Source of the DNA: an uncultured Prevotellaceae bacterium
GTDB taxonomy: Bacteria; Bacteroidota; Bacteroidia; Bacteroidales; Bacteroidaceae
Length of the DNA stretch: 64,000 bases
Assembly: GCA_900316685.1 (NCBI GenBank)
Contig: ONDS01000009.1
Location: 62,001-126,000 of the forward strand
Direction: 5' to 3'
Made by a program: the position numbers and the translations under genes. This document shows, piece by piece, positions 8,697-17,527 of this stretch (position 1 is the stretch's first letter; each line of letters opens with the position of its first letter). The notes below the pieces were generated by a model. It saw only the letters and a program-made list of their open reading frames with translations, was not told the DNA's origin and made no database searches.

Positions 8697-9911
8697 TCAA
8701 TAGGATTGTCCTTTCTTCTTGACTGGTGTTCCAAGACCCAGTTTCTTCGTACCGTCCCAATTCGTAAGTAGGTCTGCACAACCACTGGAACCGCCCAAGG
8801 ATGAGTAGGTCTCAGCATTGTATGACATATAATCAATGAAAGAGATAAAGTTGTCTATGATAGATGGCTCGTAGGTCACATCCCGTTCCGCAAATAGATG
8901 TGTCCAGTTAGTGACGCACTCTTTATTGAATTTTGAGCAGTCACGCCATGACATACCATCAAGGAAGTTGTTGACGGCCAAGATAATGCCTTCCTTTGTA
9001 CCAAGGCTCAAATCCATCTTATGGGCAACAGCCATGATGCCGTAGTAGATGGATGCTGCCTCTTTGTCGTTGAAGTTCGTTCTATTTGAAAGTGCGAATG
9101 CTCTGAGGGCAACTCGTCCTTCTGCGATGAAACGATTTAGAATGTTCTGGTATCGGGCTTGTTTCTCTGCGGCAAATCGAGCCTCACGCTCTTTGCGCTC
9201 CTTTACCTTCCTTGCTGCCTCGTTGTACTCTGGCTCCATCCAGAGAGCATTCCACTTCCTTAATAGGTTATGATAAGCTGACAGAAGCGAATCCAGTTCG
9301 CTTTCTGCCTTGTCAGCACGACTGGTTTCGGCATTCTTGGCGTTACGCAATCGCTCTACGGCGTTCTCATCAATGAGTGTCAAGCGGTATTTGAGTCCAT
9401 TCACTTCTTCTGTGAGGGAGGTTACTTTAGCGCGAAGTCCTCGGATTTCAACATCCTTTGATGAGATGATTCCTTCCTTGCTCTTCAATTCATTGGAAAG
9501 GTTCTTGTTCGTATCCCATGACATAGGGAATTGTTGGATTATCCATTTCAACCCATCGCCTGAAGGAGAGCGAAAAAGGAGCTCTGTATCAAAGCAAGGG
9601 TCTTTGAGCAGTTTCTCATGCAACGAAGGAATGTCGGTCACATGGTCGAAGTCGATACATAGCAGATCGGATTGCAACAGGCCGTCCTTATTTCGAGTAT
9701 GAAAGATACCAGAGAATGTGCAGAAGTCGAAGTTCTCAGCTTTGTACTTCCGTGCCTGGTCTTTGCCCGTAATGGAGCACAGCATCTCTGTTTGCTTCTT
9801 TGCATACGGACCAACGATGTAGCGGTAGATGTCAGGAATGCCGATGCTGTGCAGTGGCTCCGTGTTGCGGATGGGTTTTCGGAGGAAGAGAAATAGCCTA
9901 TTTTTTTTCAA
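8697..9911 (-). pseudogene. BT4734/VirE-N domain fused to mobilisation-protein C-terminus (element remnant)
   Basis: 404 codons. Residues 1 to about 130 ('LLCIDFDHV', 'LLFRSPSGDGLKWII') match the BT4734-like (VirE N-terminal) domain of Bacteroidota mobile elements. From about residue 135 the protein switches to a coiled coil and then to a C-terminus ('GRVALRAFAL...EAASIYYGIMAVA') like that of Bacteroidota MobA/MobV-type plasmid mobilisation proteins. The domain that should follow BT4734 and the relaxase catalytic part are both missing, so the reading frame looks like an in-frame fusion made by deletion. The only in-frame start is a TTG placed where the family normally has an ATG. It marks the decayed edge of an integrated element. 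Confidence 0.6.
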
Positions 9912-9915
9912 AAAG

Positions 9916-9948
9916 CGACAAATCTGACACGGGTTTGGTGATTTGTCG
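9916..9948. repeat. 9-bp inverted repeat between remnants
   Basis: CGACAAATC (9916-9924) and GATTTGTCG (9940-9948) are perfectly complementary with a 15-base loop. It lies just upstream of the mobilisation remnant and before the rfbF fragment. It could be an operator or an element-end sequence; nothing else defines it. Confidence 0.3.
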
Positions 9949-9999
9949 TGATTTTAATCGTTTGCCGTAACTAATCAACAAAATATAGGAGCGGCAAGC

Positions 10000-10482
10000 A
10001 TGCCTTTTGACATTTTCAAGCCTAAATTTGCATACGATTCTTCAACATCAAGAGTCGGATTTGAAAACAATTCCAACAAAATTCAACCTACAACAAATTC
10101 TTTAGCACCTATGAAAGTAGTAATTCTTACAGGCGGATTCGGAACACGTATTTCCGAAGAGTCACAAACAAAACCCAAGCCAATGATAGAGATTGGCGGC
10201 ATGCCCATCTTGTGGCATATCATGAAAGAGTATTCGTATTACGGATATCACGAGTTCATCATCTGCGCTGGTTACCAGCAAGTGTGCATCAAGGATTGGT
10301 TCGCCAATTATTTCCGTCGCCTTTCCGACTACACGATAGACTTCACCGGAGCCAAGGAAATCGTACAGATTCACGAATGCCATGTCGAGCCATGGAGAGT
10401 CACCCTCGTCGACACTGGCCTGAACACCATGACGGGCGGCCGCATCAAGCGGATACAGAAATACGTAGGCGACGAGCTGTAG
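10000..10482 (+). pseudogene. rfbF: Truncated glucose-1-phosphate cytidylyltransferase (rfbF, 5' part)
   Basis: The recognisable protein starts at the ATG at 10111: 'MKVVILTGGFGTRISEESQTK' carries the nucleotidyltransferase signature GGxGTR, followed by 'KPMIEIGGMPILWHIMK' as in RfbF. Homology runs to 'RIQKYVGDE' and then stops abruptly at 'L' and a stop codon, giving about 123 residues where the family has about 257. The sugar-phosphate binding part is missing, so the product cannot be a working enzyme. An in-frame upstream ATG at 10000 would add 37 unrelated residues. The break coincides with the start of a MATE-gene tail, showing a deletion or recombination junction at about 10480. Confidence 0.8.
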
Positions 10483-10625
10483 GATTGAGTTATCTTGTCG
10501 GCATCCATTGGGGCTACGGTCTGGTGGGCATGTGGGTGTGTTTCGCCATCGACGAGAACCTCCGAGGCGTGATACTCATGCGGCGCTGGCGTTCGGGAAA
10601 ATGGAAGAAGAAAGGCTTTGTGTAA
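10482..10625 (+). pseudogene. C-terminal fragment of a MATE-family efflux transporter
   Basis: In the third forward frame the DNA encodes about 47 residues ('YLVGIHWGYGLVGMWVCFAI', then 'LRGVILMRRWRSGKWKKK' and a stop), typical of the last helix and cytoplasmic tail of MATE/DinF-type multidrug exporters. There is no start codon, and all preceding helices are absent. The frame overlaps the stop of the rfbF fragment directly, so the two fragments were joined by one rearrangement. Confidence 0.7.
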
Positions 10626-10641
10626 CTATTCATCAAGGGTT

Positions 10642-10689
10642 ATACACATGTTGGGCGTTCATAGAATCATGACCGCCCAACATGTGTAT
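10642..10689. terminator. Perfect 16-bp inverted repeat between convergent genes
   Basis: ATACACATGTTGGGCG (10642-10657) and CGCCCAACATGTGTAT (10674-10689) are exactly complementary with a 16-base loop. It lies between the MATE remnant tail and the stop of the convergent gene at 10707, so a bidirectional terminator is likely, although no strong T-run follows. Confidence 0.5.
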
Positions 10690-10706
10690 GACGTATTGAC
10701 AGTGTG

Positions 10707-13028
10707 CTATGGCCGCACCACTTTCCTTACCGCCTTGCCCTGTCGCAGGATAGTGATACCCCGTTGTGCGTCGCCTTGGCCAAGACGTCGACCATCGACA
10801 CCGAAGGTCTCCGTGGGTTGCGACATCTCCTCCGCCTGAGCCACGCTGATACCCGTAGGTGTCTTGACATCCTGCACCACCTTGATTTTCAGATGGGTGA
10901 TGCCATCGGTCAGGTTGATGAAGGTCTCTCTCGACTGCATGCCCTCGGGCAGCGCGTCATACTCGAAAGCCACATTGTCCACCGTATATTCGCCGGGGGA
11001 GCCAGTAAGCCGCACCCAGTTGTCGTCGGCACCCTCGTACTGCAATGCCATATAGTGGTAGACAGCCACCTCATCGGCACCTGCCTGTGCAGGCACATGT
11101 ACGACGGCCTCTGCCGGAGTCACCCTACCCTCTCCGTCGACCTCGGCCACGGTGAGCACACTATAGGTGAGATATGGGAATACGGCGAGCGAGGTCTGTC
11201 CGCCCGGAGCGGCTTGGAAATAGCCTGTGAACGGGCGCCATACACCCTTGTTGAGCATGTAGGCCGTATTTCCTTCCGCCCGCAGGGGTGCCATACCTAT
11301 GGCGCACTCCAACGTTTCCGTTTTCGCCGGTATGCCATCAATGACCACGAAGAAAGCATCGTCGATGACATAAGGATGGTCGAGCTCCATCGTCACGATA
11401 CCGTTGTTGGTCGTCATGGCATAGTTGAGTTCGCTCATGTTCCAGATATCGAGTATGTCTACTTTCTCGCCCGGCAGTCCATCCTCACCTACGGTATACA
11501 GGTAGAACGTGATGTCCGACAGTTGTTCGGTCAGCTCCTCCGCCGAAGCCTTGGTGAAATTGATGTACATGGCTTCGAGCAAGGCCGGTACGGCGGGTTT
11601 TGAGAATTTCTCGGCATAGGCCGTCACACCCATGTTGTTGGCACCCGGCAACGTGAGGTCGCCGTCGGTGAAATTGGTCTGATAGCCGTCGCCAGGCATG
11701 AAGTTGCCCACCAATCCGTCGAACTGCACCTGTACGCTGTCGTCGGTGAAGCTGTAGCCCACCTCATTGTCGACGATATGCGTCACATAACACTTGTCGA
11801 GCGTCTTGTGCGTATATTCCACATCGGGAGTGAAGAACATATCCCCTGGTGTGAATATGGCATCTGTCGACTTGGCCAGGTCGTAGGGAGTATAGAAGCT
11901 CCATGAATGTCCTGTGGGATAGCCCTCGGAGAGGTCGGTATACTGTACCGGCATGAGCGGGGCGATCATCCTCATGCGCGTGTTGATGTCGCGGAACTCG
12001 GCGGGATAACCCGTGCCCGCCGTGGGTTGTTGTCCCTCTACAGTCACGAAAGCCGTTTTCGTCACCTCGGCGCTCCCCTCGCCGTTCGACACGGTCAGCG
12101 TTACGTCGTAAGTGCCCGGAGCGGTATAGAACACCTCGGGATTCTGGTCTGTGGATGTGGCTGGCGTTCCACCCGGGAACGACCACTGCCATGAGGAGGG
12201 TCCGCCCGTGGAGAGATCTACGAAGGAGATGGTCTCACCCGTCTTCACCACCACCTGGTCGATGACATTCACACCGGTGATGGAGATGTCGTCGGCATAG
12301 AAGTCGCCCATGTAACCACCCGTATTGAATACATCATCGGTACCGGGGCCATAGGTCAGTCGCACCTGGATGGTCTGTCCCACGAACGCGCTCAGGTCGG
12401 CTTCCACCTTGTGCCATCCACTCTCGCCGCTACTCAGAGAGGCGGAGTTCCACAACTCGGTAGAGGTGGCGAACTGGTCGGCAGACACCGAGAGCGACAG
12501 GGTGGCATAGCCGTTCCAGAAGGGATCTGCCCAAAGGTAGGCATGGAGCATGCCGTTGGTGGGAACCATTGTGCCTGCACTCGTCAGGTGACCTATCGTA
12601 CGCCGGAAGGTCTGGTAGGGACCGTCGATATGGAGCGACTGTGTGCTCTCGCTATTGATGGCTGCATAGTCGGTTTTCTCCTTCAGTTCGAAGACCACTA
12701 CACCGCCCTCACCATTGTCTTGGGTCCAAGAGCCGATGCCGCCTTCGAAATTCTCCTGCCACACCACCTCTTGCGAAACACCTCCCTGGATGGAGAAGTC
12801 GGCAAGGAGCCCGGCCTTATCGGTGCGCCGTATGCTGCGAGGCAGTGCAGCCTGTGGTGCCGTTGTGGCCTGAAACGACATGTTTGTGGGTTGCATCTTC
12901 ACACCTGTGGCAGGTGTGCGCACTTTTCCCCTACGCACGGTATTGTCGTCGCCGTCATGACCTATTTGCGCCGTCAGGCTTAGTCCGGCGAACAGGAGAG
13001 CTGATAATAGTATGTATCTGTTTTTCAT
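10707..13028 (-). CDS. Secreted PKD-domain protein with T9SS-type C-terminus
   Basis: 773 aa with a signal peptide ('MKNRYILLSALLFAGLSLTAQ'). Residues about 90-255 form a jelly-roll, choice-of-anchor-J-like region ('WQENFEGGIGSWTQ'), followed by a PKD domain near 260-330 ('SWQWSFPGGTP', 'YDVTLTVSNGEG'). The tail ('GVDGRRLGQ', 'GITILRQGKAVRKVV') resembles the short T9SS C-terminal sorting domain of Prevotella and Porphyromonas proteins. The predicted fate is export to the Sec translocon, T9SS passage and surface attachment or release. Some proteins with this layout are peptidases or adhesins; no catalytic motif is visible here. Its promoter (TAACTTTG on the minus strand) lies about 70 bp upstream of the ATG. 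Confidence 0.75.
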   Translation of the reverse strand: MKNRYILLSALLFAGLSLTAQIGHDGDDNTVRRGKVRTPATGVKMQPTNMSFQATTAPQAALPRSIRRTDKAGLLADFSIQGGVSQEVVWQENFEGGIGSWTQDNGEGGVVVFELKEKTDYAAINSESTQSLHIDGPYQTFRRTIGHLTSAGTMVPTNGMLHAYLWADPFWNGYATLSLSVSADQFATSTELWNSASLSSGESGWHKVEADLSAFVGQTIQVRLTYGPGTDDVFNTGGYMGDFYADDISITGVNVIDQVVVKTGETISFVDLSTGGPSSWQWSFPGGTPATSTDQNPEVFYTAPGTYDVTLTVSNGEGSAEVTKTAFVTVEGQQPTAGTGYPAEFRDINTRMRMIAPLMPVQYTDLSEGYPTGHSWSFYTPYDLAKSTDAIFTPGDMFFTPDVEYTHKTLDKCYVTHIVDNEVGYSFTDDSVQVQFDGLVGNFMPGDGYQTNFTDGDLTLPGANNMGVTAYAEKFSKPAVPALLEAMYINFTKASAEELTEQLSDITFYLYTVGEDGLPGEKVDILDIWNMSELNYAMTTNNGIVTMELDHPYVIDDAFFVVIDGIPAKTETLECAIGMAPLRAEGNTAYMLNKGVWRPFTGYFQAAPGGQTSLAVFPYLTYSVLTVAEVDGEGRVTPAEAVVHVPAQAGADEVAVYHYMALQYEGADDNWVRLTGSPGEYTVDNVAFEYDALPEGMQSRETFINLTDGITHLKIKVVQDVKTPTGISVAQAEEMSQPTETFGVDGRRLGQGDAQRGITILRQGKAVRKVVRP

Positions 13029-13097
13029 TGCTTTTTAGGAATTTGACATGAAAGAAGATGTTACCAAAGGATGTATGACCCGAGAGCCAACAGCGTG

Positions 13098-13105
13098 CAA
13101 AGTTA
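13098..13105 (-). promoter_or_regulatory. -7 element for the PKD-domain gene
   Basis: The minus strand reads TAACTTTG, a match to the Bacteroidota TAnnTTTG -7 box, about 70 bp before the ATG at 13028. Confidence 0.55.
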
Positions 13106-13296
13106 CGAAAAATCGAATGCAGAACAAAATGAATTTATTCATTTTTATGCCGAGATAGAGTAACTTTTGTAAAGTTGCCCTCTTTATTAATCCCCATCCG
13201 ATAATATTTGTTAGATTTTTCTGTTTTCTTTATTTAATTCTATAAGGTGAAAATGAATATTTTTGGTTTTTATTTTCATAATTTAGTTAAATGTTG

Positions 13297-13304
13297 TAAC
13301 TTTG
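13297..13304 (+). promoter_or_regulatory. -7 element for the 1266-aa secreted protein gene; otherwise AT-rich intergenic DNA
   Basis: TAACTTTG matches TAnnTTTG and leaves a leader of about 120 bases before the ATG at 13432. The 403-bp gap between the divergent genes (13029-13431) holds this promoter and the opposing one at 13098; the rest is AT-rich without a further gene that I can see. Confidence 0.55.
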
Positions 13305-13431
13305 TCGCGTTTTGTAGATAATTTACTTACCTACATCGATAAGTCAAGATTCTGAAATAGACTGGCAGCTAACATCTTACGAGTATATACAACATAATAA
13401 TCAAATAACAAAACCATCAACAAATTGGCTT

Positions 13432-16400
13432 ATGAGAAAAATCTATTTCGCCTTTGCGCTGTTGCTCTCTCTCATGGGGGTGACGCAGATGAAAGCGCAG
13501 GAGACGTTGACCGTCTATGACAAGACGTCAACCAACCAGTACATCCCAATTTATGGCTATTATGCTGATTCCAATGGATGCCAGAGTGAGTTCATCATCC
13601 CGGCAGCAGACTTAGCCGGGATTGAGGGTTCTACCATTACAGCGTTGAAATTTTATTCTTCCAACGCCTCCGTCACCTTTGGCAATGCTGTTTTCAAGGT
13701 TTACCTCAAAGAGGTGGCTGCCGATGCCTTGGCCTCGGCATTCAGCGGCGATGCCGATGCCACCACAGTGTATGAGGGTTCGTTAAGCATCTCTTCTAAT
13801 GAGATGACCATCACCTTCTCGTCGGAATACGAGTACCAAGGAGGCAACCTGCTCGTGGGAACCAAAGTAACCACGAAGGGTACCTACAACCGCGCTTATT
13901 TCTATGGCGACGGAACGCTCGACAATGTTTGCAGCCGCTACAACAGCGGGAGTGGCAATGGCTCAGCCCAATACTTCATCCCCAAGACCACCATCACCTA
14001 TGAGGCGGCCGCCGAAGGCGCAGCCCTGAAGGTGAAAGGCTATAAGGATGGCGACGAATTCTCCTTCGGCATGGTCAACCCAGGTGCTACGAAGACACTG
14101 ACTCTGCAGAATCCCGGTACGGAGACAGTCAACGTGACCATCGCCACCACCGGCGGTTTCAATGCTGCTCCCACCAGCGTGAGCATCGATGCCAAGGGTG
14201 AGGCAACGGTCACCGTCACCGCTCCCGAGGAGACAGCCACAGGTACCATCACCTTCACACCCGATGCAGACGGTGTCGAGGCCATTACCCTCAACCTGAG
14301 CTGCACCATCAAGGATCCGAGCAAGGTATGGATCGACTTCAGCGATAACGCCCTGCCCTCAGGCGACGAAACGGGCGTATGGGAGACGGTAGGCATCGGC
14401 AGCTACACCACCGGCAGCTCCGCTTCAAGTTACGCCTGGAACTTCACCAAGGGTTATGCCCTGTATAAATCGTCGACTTCAGCTGCCGGCTATTTAGACT
14501 ACTATTATAACTCACTTGTCTCGCCGCTGATGAAGTTTGCCGATGGCGAGAAAGTGATCTTCAAGGTGAAGAAAGAAACCCAATACGACAGCTATCTCGG
14601 TTACCTGCGTGTGGACTACACCACCGACGGCAGCACCTGGACTACCGCCGCCACCTTCGCCAATGCCGACCTGACCACAGAATGGCAGGAGAAGGAAGCG
14701 AGCATGCCAGCCAGTGCCAAGAAGATACGCTTCGTGGCTGCCGGTATCGCCCTCGATGACATCTACGGCGGCGAGCTCTCCACCGAGCCTGTGATGGCTG
14801 TGACCGCCAGCGACTACGCTTTCGGCATGGTGGCCGAGGCAGCCAGCACCACCTTCACCATCGCCAACTCCGGCAAGTCGACCCTCACCGGCATCGAGGT
14901 GGTCGCTTCCGACCAGAACTTCACCATCAGCGATGTGCCCACATCCGTGGAGCCCGGTGCCGAGGCTACCGTCACCGTGACCATGGCCGCCGAGGCTTTG
15001 GGCCTGCACGAGGGTGTGATCACCGTGAGCGCCCCCAACCAGGAGAGTGCGTCCTTCACCGTCAATGGCTATGTGATGGACACCGACCTGTTCACCGAGA
15101 CCTTCGATGCCACTTCCACCCCCGAGGGATGGGAGAACACCGGTTGGACCTTCGCCGACGGTGCCGCTGCCGGAGCTTACAAGAGCAACAAGGTACAGCT
15201 CATCACCCCGTCGCTCACCGTGGAGGAAGGTGAGAAGATGGCCCTTGAGGTAAAGAAGAACCGCACCACTTCTTGCACACTGCCCATCTATGTGTCGAAA
15301 GATGGTGGCGACTTCACCCTGCTGAAGACCATCGCCAACAGCGAGTTGACCGACCAATACCAGATCTTCTTCATCGAAGGACTGGAGGCTGGCAGCTATA
15401 AGATACGTTTCGACGGCGACGACTGCAGCATCACCGCCCTGAACGGATTCCACATCGACATGAACGCCCCGCTTATGGAAGTGAGCCCCACCACCGCCGC
15501 CGACTTCGGCAAGGTATATGCCACTCCCGAGGCCATCACCTATACCGTGGCCAACACAGGCACAGGCACGCTGACCGTGAACATCACGTCCGACAGCGAG
15601 GACTTCACCGTGAGCCCCGCCACGCTCGAAGTGACCGACGAGCCGCAGACCTTCACCGTGAGCTTCAACTATGCCGAGGGCAACTACGGTGCTAAGAGCG
15701 GTGTGATCACCGTCACCCCGACCTACAACGAGGAAGCCGCCGTGACCATCAACGCCACCGCCAAGGCCATGGATCCCAATAGTTGGGATGAAGACTTCGA
15801 AGGCGGCGAGATACCCACCGGCTGGTTAGCCACCGACTTCACCGTGGGTACCAAATCCTACACCACCAACCCCAACACCACCAAAGTGGCCTATGCCACC
15901 GGCAACAGCGGCTCTGCTGTACTTGTCACCCCGCGCTTGCAGGCCAACGCCGGCGACGTGCTGACCTGGGAAGCTTACTTCGACTGGTACGACGAAGGTA
16001 TCAAGGTGGAATATTCCAACGACGACCAAGAGACATGGACCGTGGTCAACATCGACGGTCTGACCCTTGGCACCGCCACCACCGGCCAATTAGCTGACGC
16101 TTATGTGCCTAAGAACAACGGTTTCACCAACGAGCGCGGCACCAAGCTCGACATGTCGTTCACCGCACCTGAAGACGGTTACTACTACCTGCGCTTCACC
16201 TCTTCCTATAACGGCAACGCCGTTGACAACTTCAACGGCCTGAAGCTCGCCTTGAAAGAGCATGATGCGATGATATCCAGCTCCGGATTCCGCGACACCT
16301 TCAACCAGTATTCCACCTACGATGTGAGCGTGACGGTGAAAGAACTGGCAGGTAAGGAAGAGACGCTGACCGCTAAGTTCTTCGTCGACGGTGTGCAGTA

Positions 16401-17232
16401 TGGCGAGGATGCCGTGGAGACCGTGGAAGCCAATGGCGAGAAGGAGTTCACAGTGAGCGTGACCTTCGATGAGGTGATCAGCGGCAACGCTTACTTCACC
16501 GTGAGCAACGACAATATCGAGTTGAAGAGCGAAGAGGTGGCCATCACCGTCAACCCCGCCGTGGTGCTCGACGAGACCATCGCCGCTGAAGACCTGACCA
16601 CCGGTTGGCAGGATGTGGTGATGATCAAATACACCGCCAAGAAAGGTTGGAACACCATCTGCATGCCGTTCCAGATGAACGACACCGACATGGAGGCCAT
16701 CTTCGGCGAGGGCTACAAGGTCTACGAATTCAAGTCGTACAACAACGGCGAGCTGGGCTTCGTCGATGCCAACAGCCGCTACTATGCCGGCTATCCTTAC
16801 GTGGTATACAGCGAGAACCCCGTAAGCTATGAGCTTGGTTACAAGGTGATTTACGTGAACTTCAGCACCACCACTGCCAAATACGACAGCTACAGCGGCG
16901 CCACCTTCCAGGGCACCTTCGCCCCGATGGCCGCCGGCGAGATGGAGGGCAAATACGGTGTCGTACCTTCCACCGGACGCATCCAGGTGGGCGGTCCCAA
17001 CGCCACGCTGAAGGGTTTCCGCGGCTACTTCGAGTTGCCCGCCGATGCACCCGCCTCTCTGTCTGCCACCTTTGAGGATGCCAACGGCGAGACCACCCGT
17101 ATCGAGGGTGTGGAACTTGACGAGTTGCTCAACGGCGACATCTACGACCTGAACGGCCGCAAGATGAACAATGCACGCTCGTTGCAACCTGGCGTCTATG
17201 TGAAGGACGGCAAGAAGATCGTAGTGAAATAA
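13432..17232 (+). CDS. Large secreted choice-of-anchor (Ig-like/jelly-roll) protein with T9SS-type C-terminus
   Basis: 1266 aa with a signal peptide ('MRKIYFAFALLLSLMGVTQMKAQ'). The body alternates Ig-like 'choice-of-anchor D' segments ('FSFGMVNPGATKTLTLQNPG', 'AFGMVAEAASTTFTIANSG', 'DFGKVYATPEAITYTVANTG') with three jelly-roll 'choice-of-anchor J' segments ('FSDNALPSGDETGVWE', 'FTETFDATSTPEGWENTGW', 'WDEDFEGGEIPTGW'). The last 60 residues ('DIYDLNGRKM', 'LQPGVYVKDGKKIVVK') are a T9SS-type C-terminal domain of the Prevotella kind. No catalytic motif is visible, so a surface adhesin or binding role is more likely. The repeated architecture makes long spurious open frames on the other strand. 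A 68-codon gene follows after 3 bp. Confidence 0.8.
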   Translation: MRKIYFAFALLLSLMGVTQMKAQETLTVYDKTSTNQYIPIYGYYADSNGCQSEFIIPAADLAGIEGSTITALKFYSSNASVTFGNAVFKVYLKEVAADALASAFSGDADATTVYEGSLSISSNEMTITFSSEYEYQGGNLLVGTKVTTKGTYNRAYFYGDGTLDNVCSRYNSGSGNGSAQYFIPKTTITYEAAAEGAALKVKGYKDGDEFSFGMVNPGATKTLTLQNPGTETVNVTIATTGGFNAAPTSVSIDAKGEATVTVTAPEETATGTITFTPDADGVEAITLNLSCTIKDPSKVWIDFSDNALPSGDETGVWETVGIGSYTTGSSASSYAWNFTKGYALYKSSTSAAGYLDYYYNSLVSPLMKFADGEKVIFKVKKETQYDSYLGYLRVDYTTDGSTWTTAATFANADLTTEWQEKEASMPASAKKIRFVAAGIALDDIYGGELSTEPVMAVTASDYAFGMVAEAASTTFTIANSGKSTLTGIEVVASDQNFTISDVPTSVEPGAEATVTVTMAAEALGLHEGVITVSAPNQESASFTVNGYVMDTDLFTETFDATSTPEGWENTGWTFADGAAAGAYKSNKVQLITPSLTVEEGEKMALEVKKNRTTSCTLPIYVSKDGGDFTLLKTIANSELTDQYQIFFIEGLEAGSYKIRFDGDDCSITALNGFHIDMNAPLMEVSPTTAADFGKVYATPEAITYTVANTGTGTLTVNITSDSEDFTVSPATLEVTDEPQTFTVSFNYAEGNYGAKSGVITVTPTYNEEAAVTINATAKAMDPNSWDEDFEGGEIPTGWLATDFTVGTKSYTTNPNTTKVAYATGNSGSAVLVTPRLQANAGDVLTWEAYFDWYDEGIKVEYSNDDQETWTVVNIDGLTLGTATTGQLADAYVPKNNGFTNERGTKLDMSFTAPEDGYYYLRFTSSYNGNAVDNFNGLKLALKEHDAMISSSGFRDTFNQYSTYDVSVTVKELAGKEETLTAKFFVDGVQYGEDAVETVEANGEKEFTVSVTFDEVISGNAYFTVSNDNIELKSEEVAITVNPAVVLDETIAAEDLTTGWQDVVMIKYTAKKGWNTICMPFQMNDTDMEAIFGEGYKVYEFKSYNNGELGFVDANSRYYAGYPYVVYSENPVSYELGYKVIYVNFSTTTAKYDSYSGATFQGTFAPMAAGEMEGKYGVVPSTGRIQVGGPNATLKGFRGYFELPADAPASLSATFEDANGETTRIEGVELDELLNGDIYDLNGRKMNNARSLQPGVYVKDGKKIVVK

Positions 17233-17235
17233 ACC

Positions 17236-17442
17236 ATGGTAAAAAGACTTATGAAAACAGAACGCAAGACATATATCGAACCCGTCATGAAACTGCTCAT
17301 GATGGATAACAACCTGATGGCCGACACGCTCAGTCCTACACAGGAGGAGCAGGAAGTTACTCCCACCGAAGACCCTTACAATGACGAATTCGGTGCCAAC
17401 AGCTTCTCTGTTTGGGATGCCGGCCAAGACGAAGAACAATAA
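17236..17442 (+). CDS. Small acidic peptide of unknown function
   Basis: 68 codons from the first ATG; the ATG at 17251 ('MKTERKTYIEPVMKLLMMDN') is the more likely start because Bacteroidota carry many short peptides opening 'MKk.YI.P....'. The rest is strongly acidic ('SPTQEEQEVTPTEDPYNDEF'). There is no signal peptide or membrane segment. It follows the secreted-protein gene by 3 bp and ends just before a strong terminator, so the two form one transcript. Function is unknown. Confidence 0.6.
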   Translation: MVKRLMKTERKTYIEPVMKLLMMDNNLMADTLSPTQEEQEVTPTEDPYNDEFGANSFSVWDAGQDEEQ

Positions 17443-17465
17443 CCCTTGGTTACATACTGAAAAAA

Positions 17466-17494
17466 CCTCCCGCCATCGTGGCGGGAGGTTTTTT
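17466..17494 (+). terminator. Rho-independent terminator
   Basis: CCTCCCGCC (17466-17474), a 5-base loop and GGCGGGAGG (17480-17488) are followed by TTTTTT. The A-run before the stem lets it also work on the minus strand for pyrH, whose stop is 34 bp further on. Confidence 0.9.
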
Positions 17495-17527
17495 GTTGGT
17501 GTCGGTGTAAAGGGGGAACAATAGGCA

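Noticed and set aside
10704..11603. 299-codon plus-strand frame at 10704-11603
   Set aside because: It is antisense to the PKD-domain protein, which has a signal peptide, known domains and its own promoter.
14512..17439. Long minus-strand open frames (313 and 449 codons) opposite the 1266-aa protein
   Set aside because: They arise from the codon bias of the repeated secreted protein on the plus strand and show no domain, signal peptide or promoter.
10707..17442. A possible T9SS gene cluster
   Set aside because: These are T9SS substrates by their tails, not machinery; the only machinery gene seen is porQ at the right edge.
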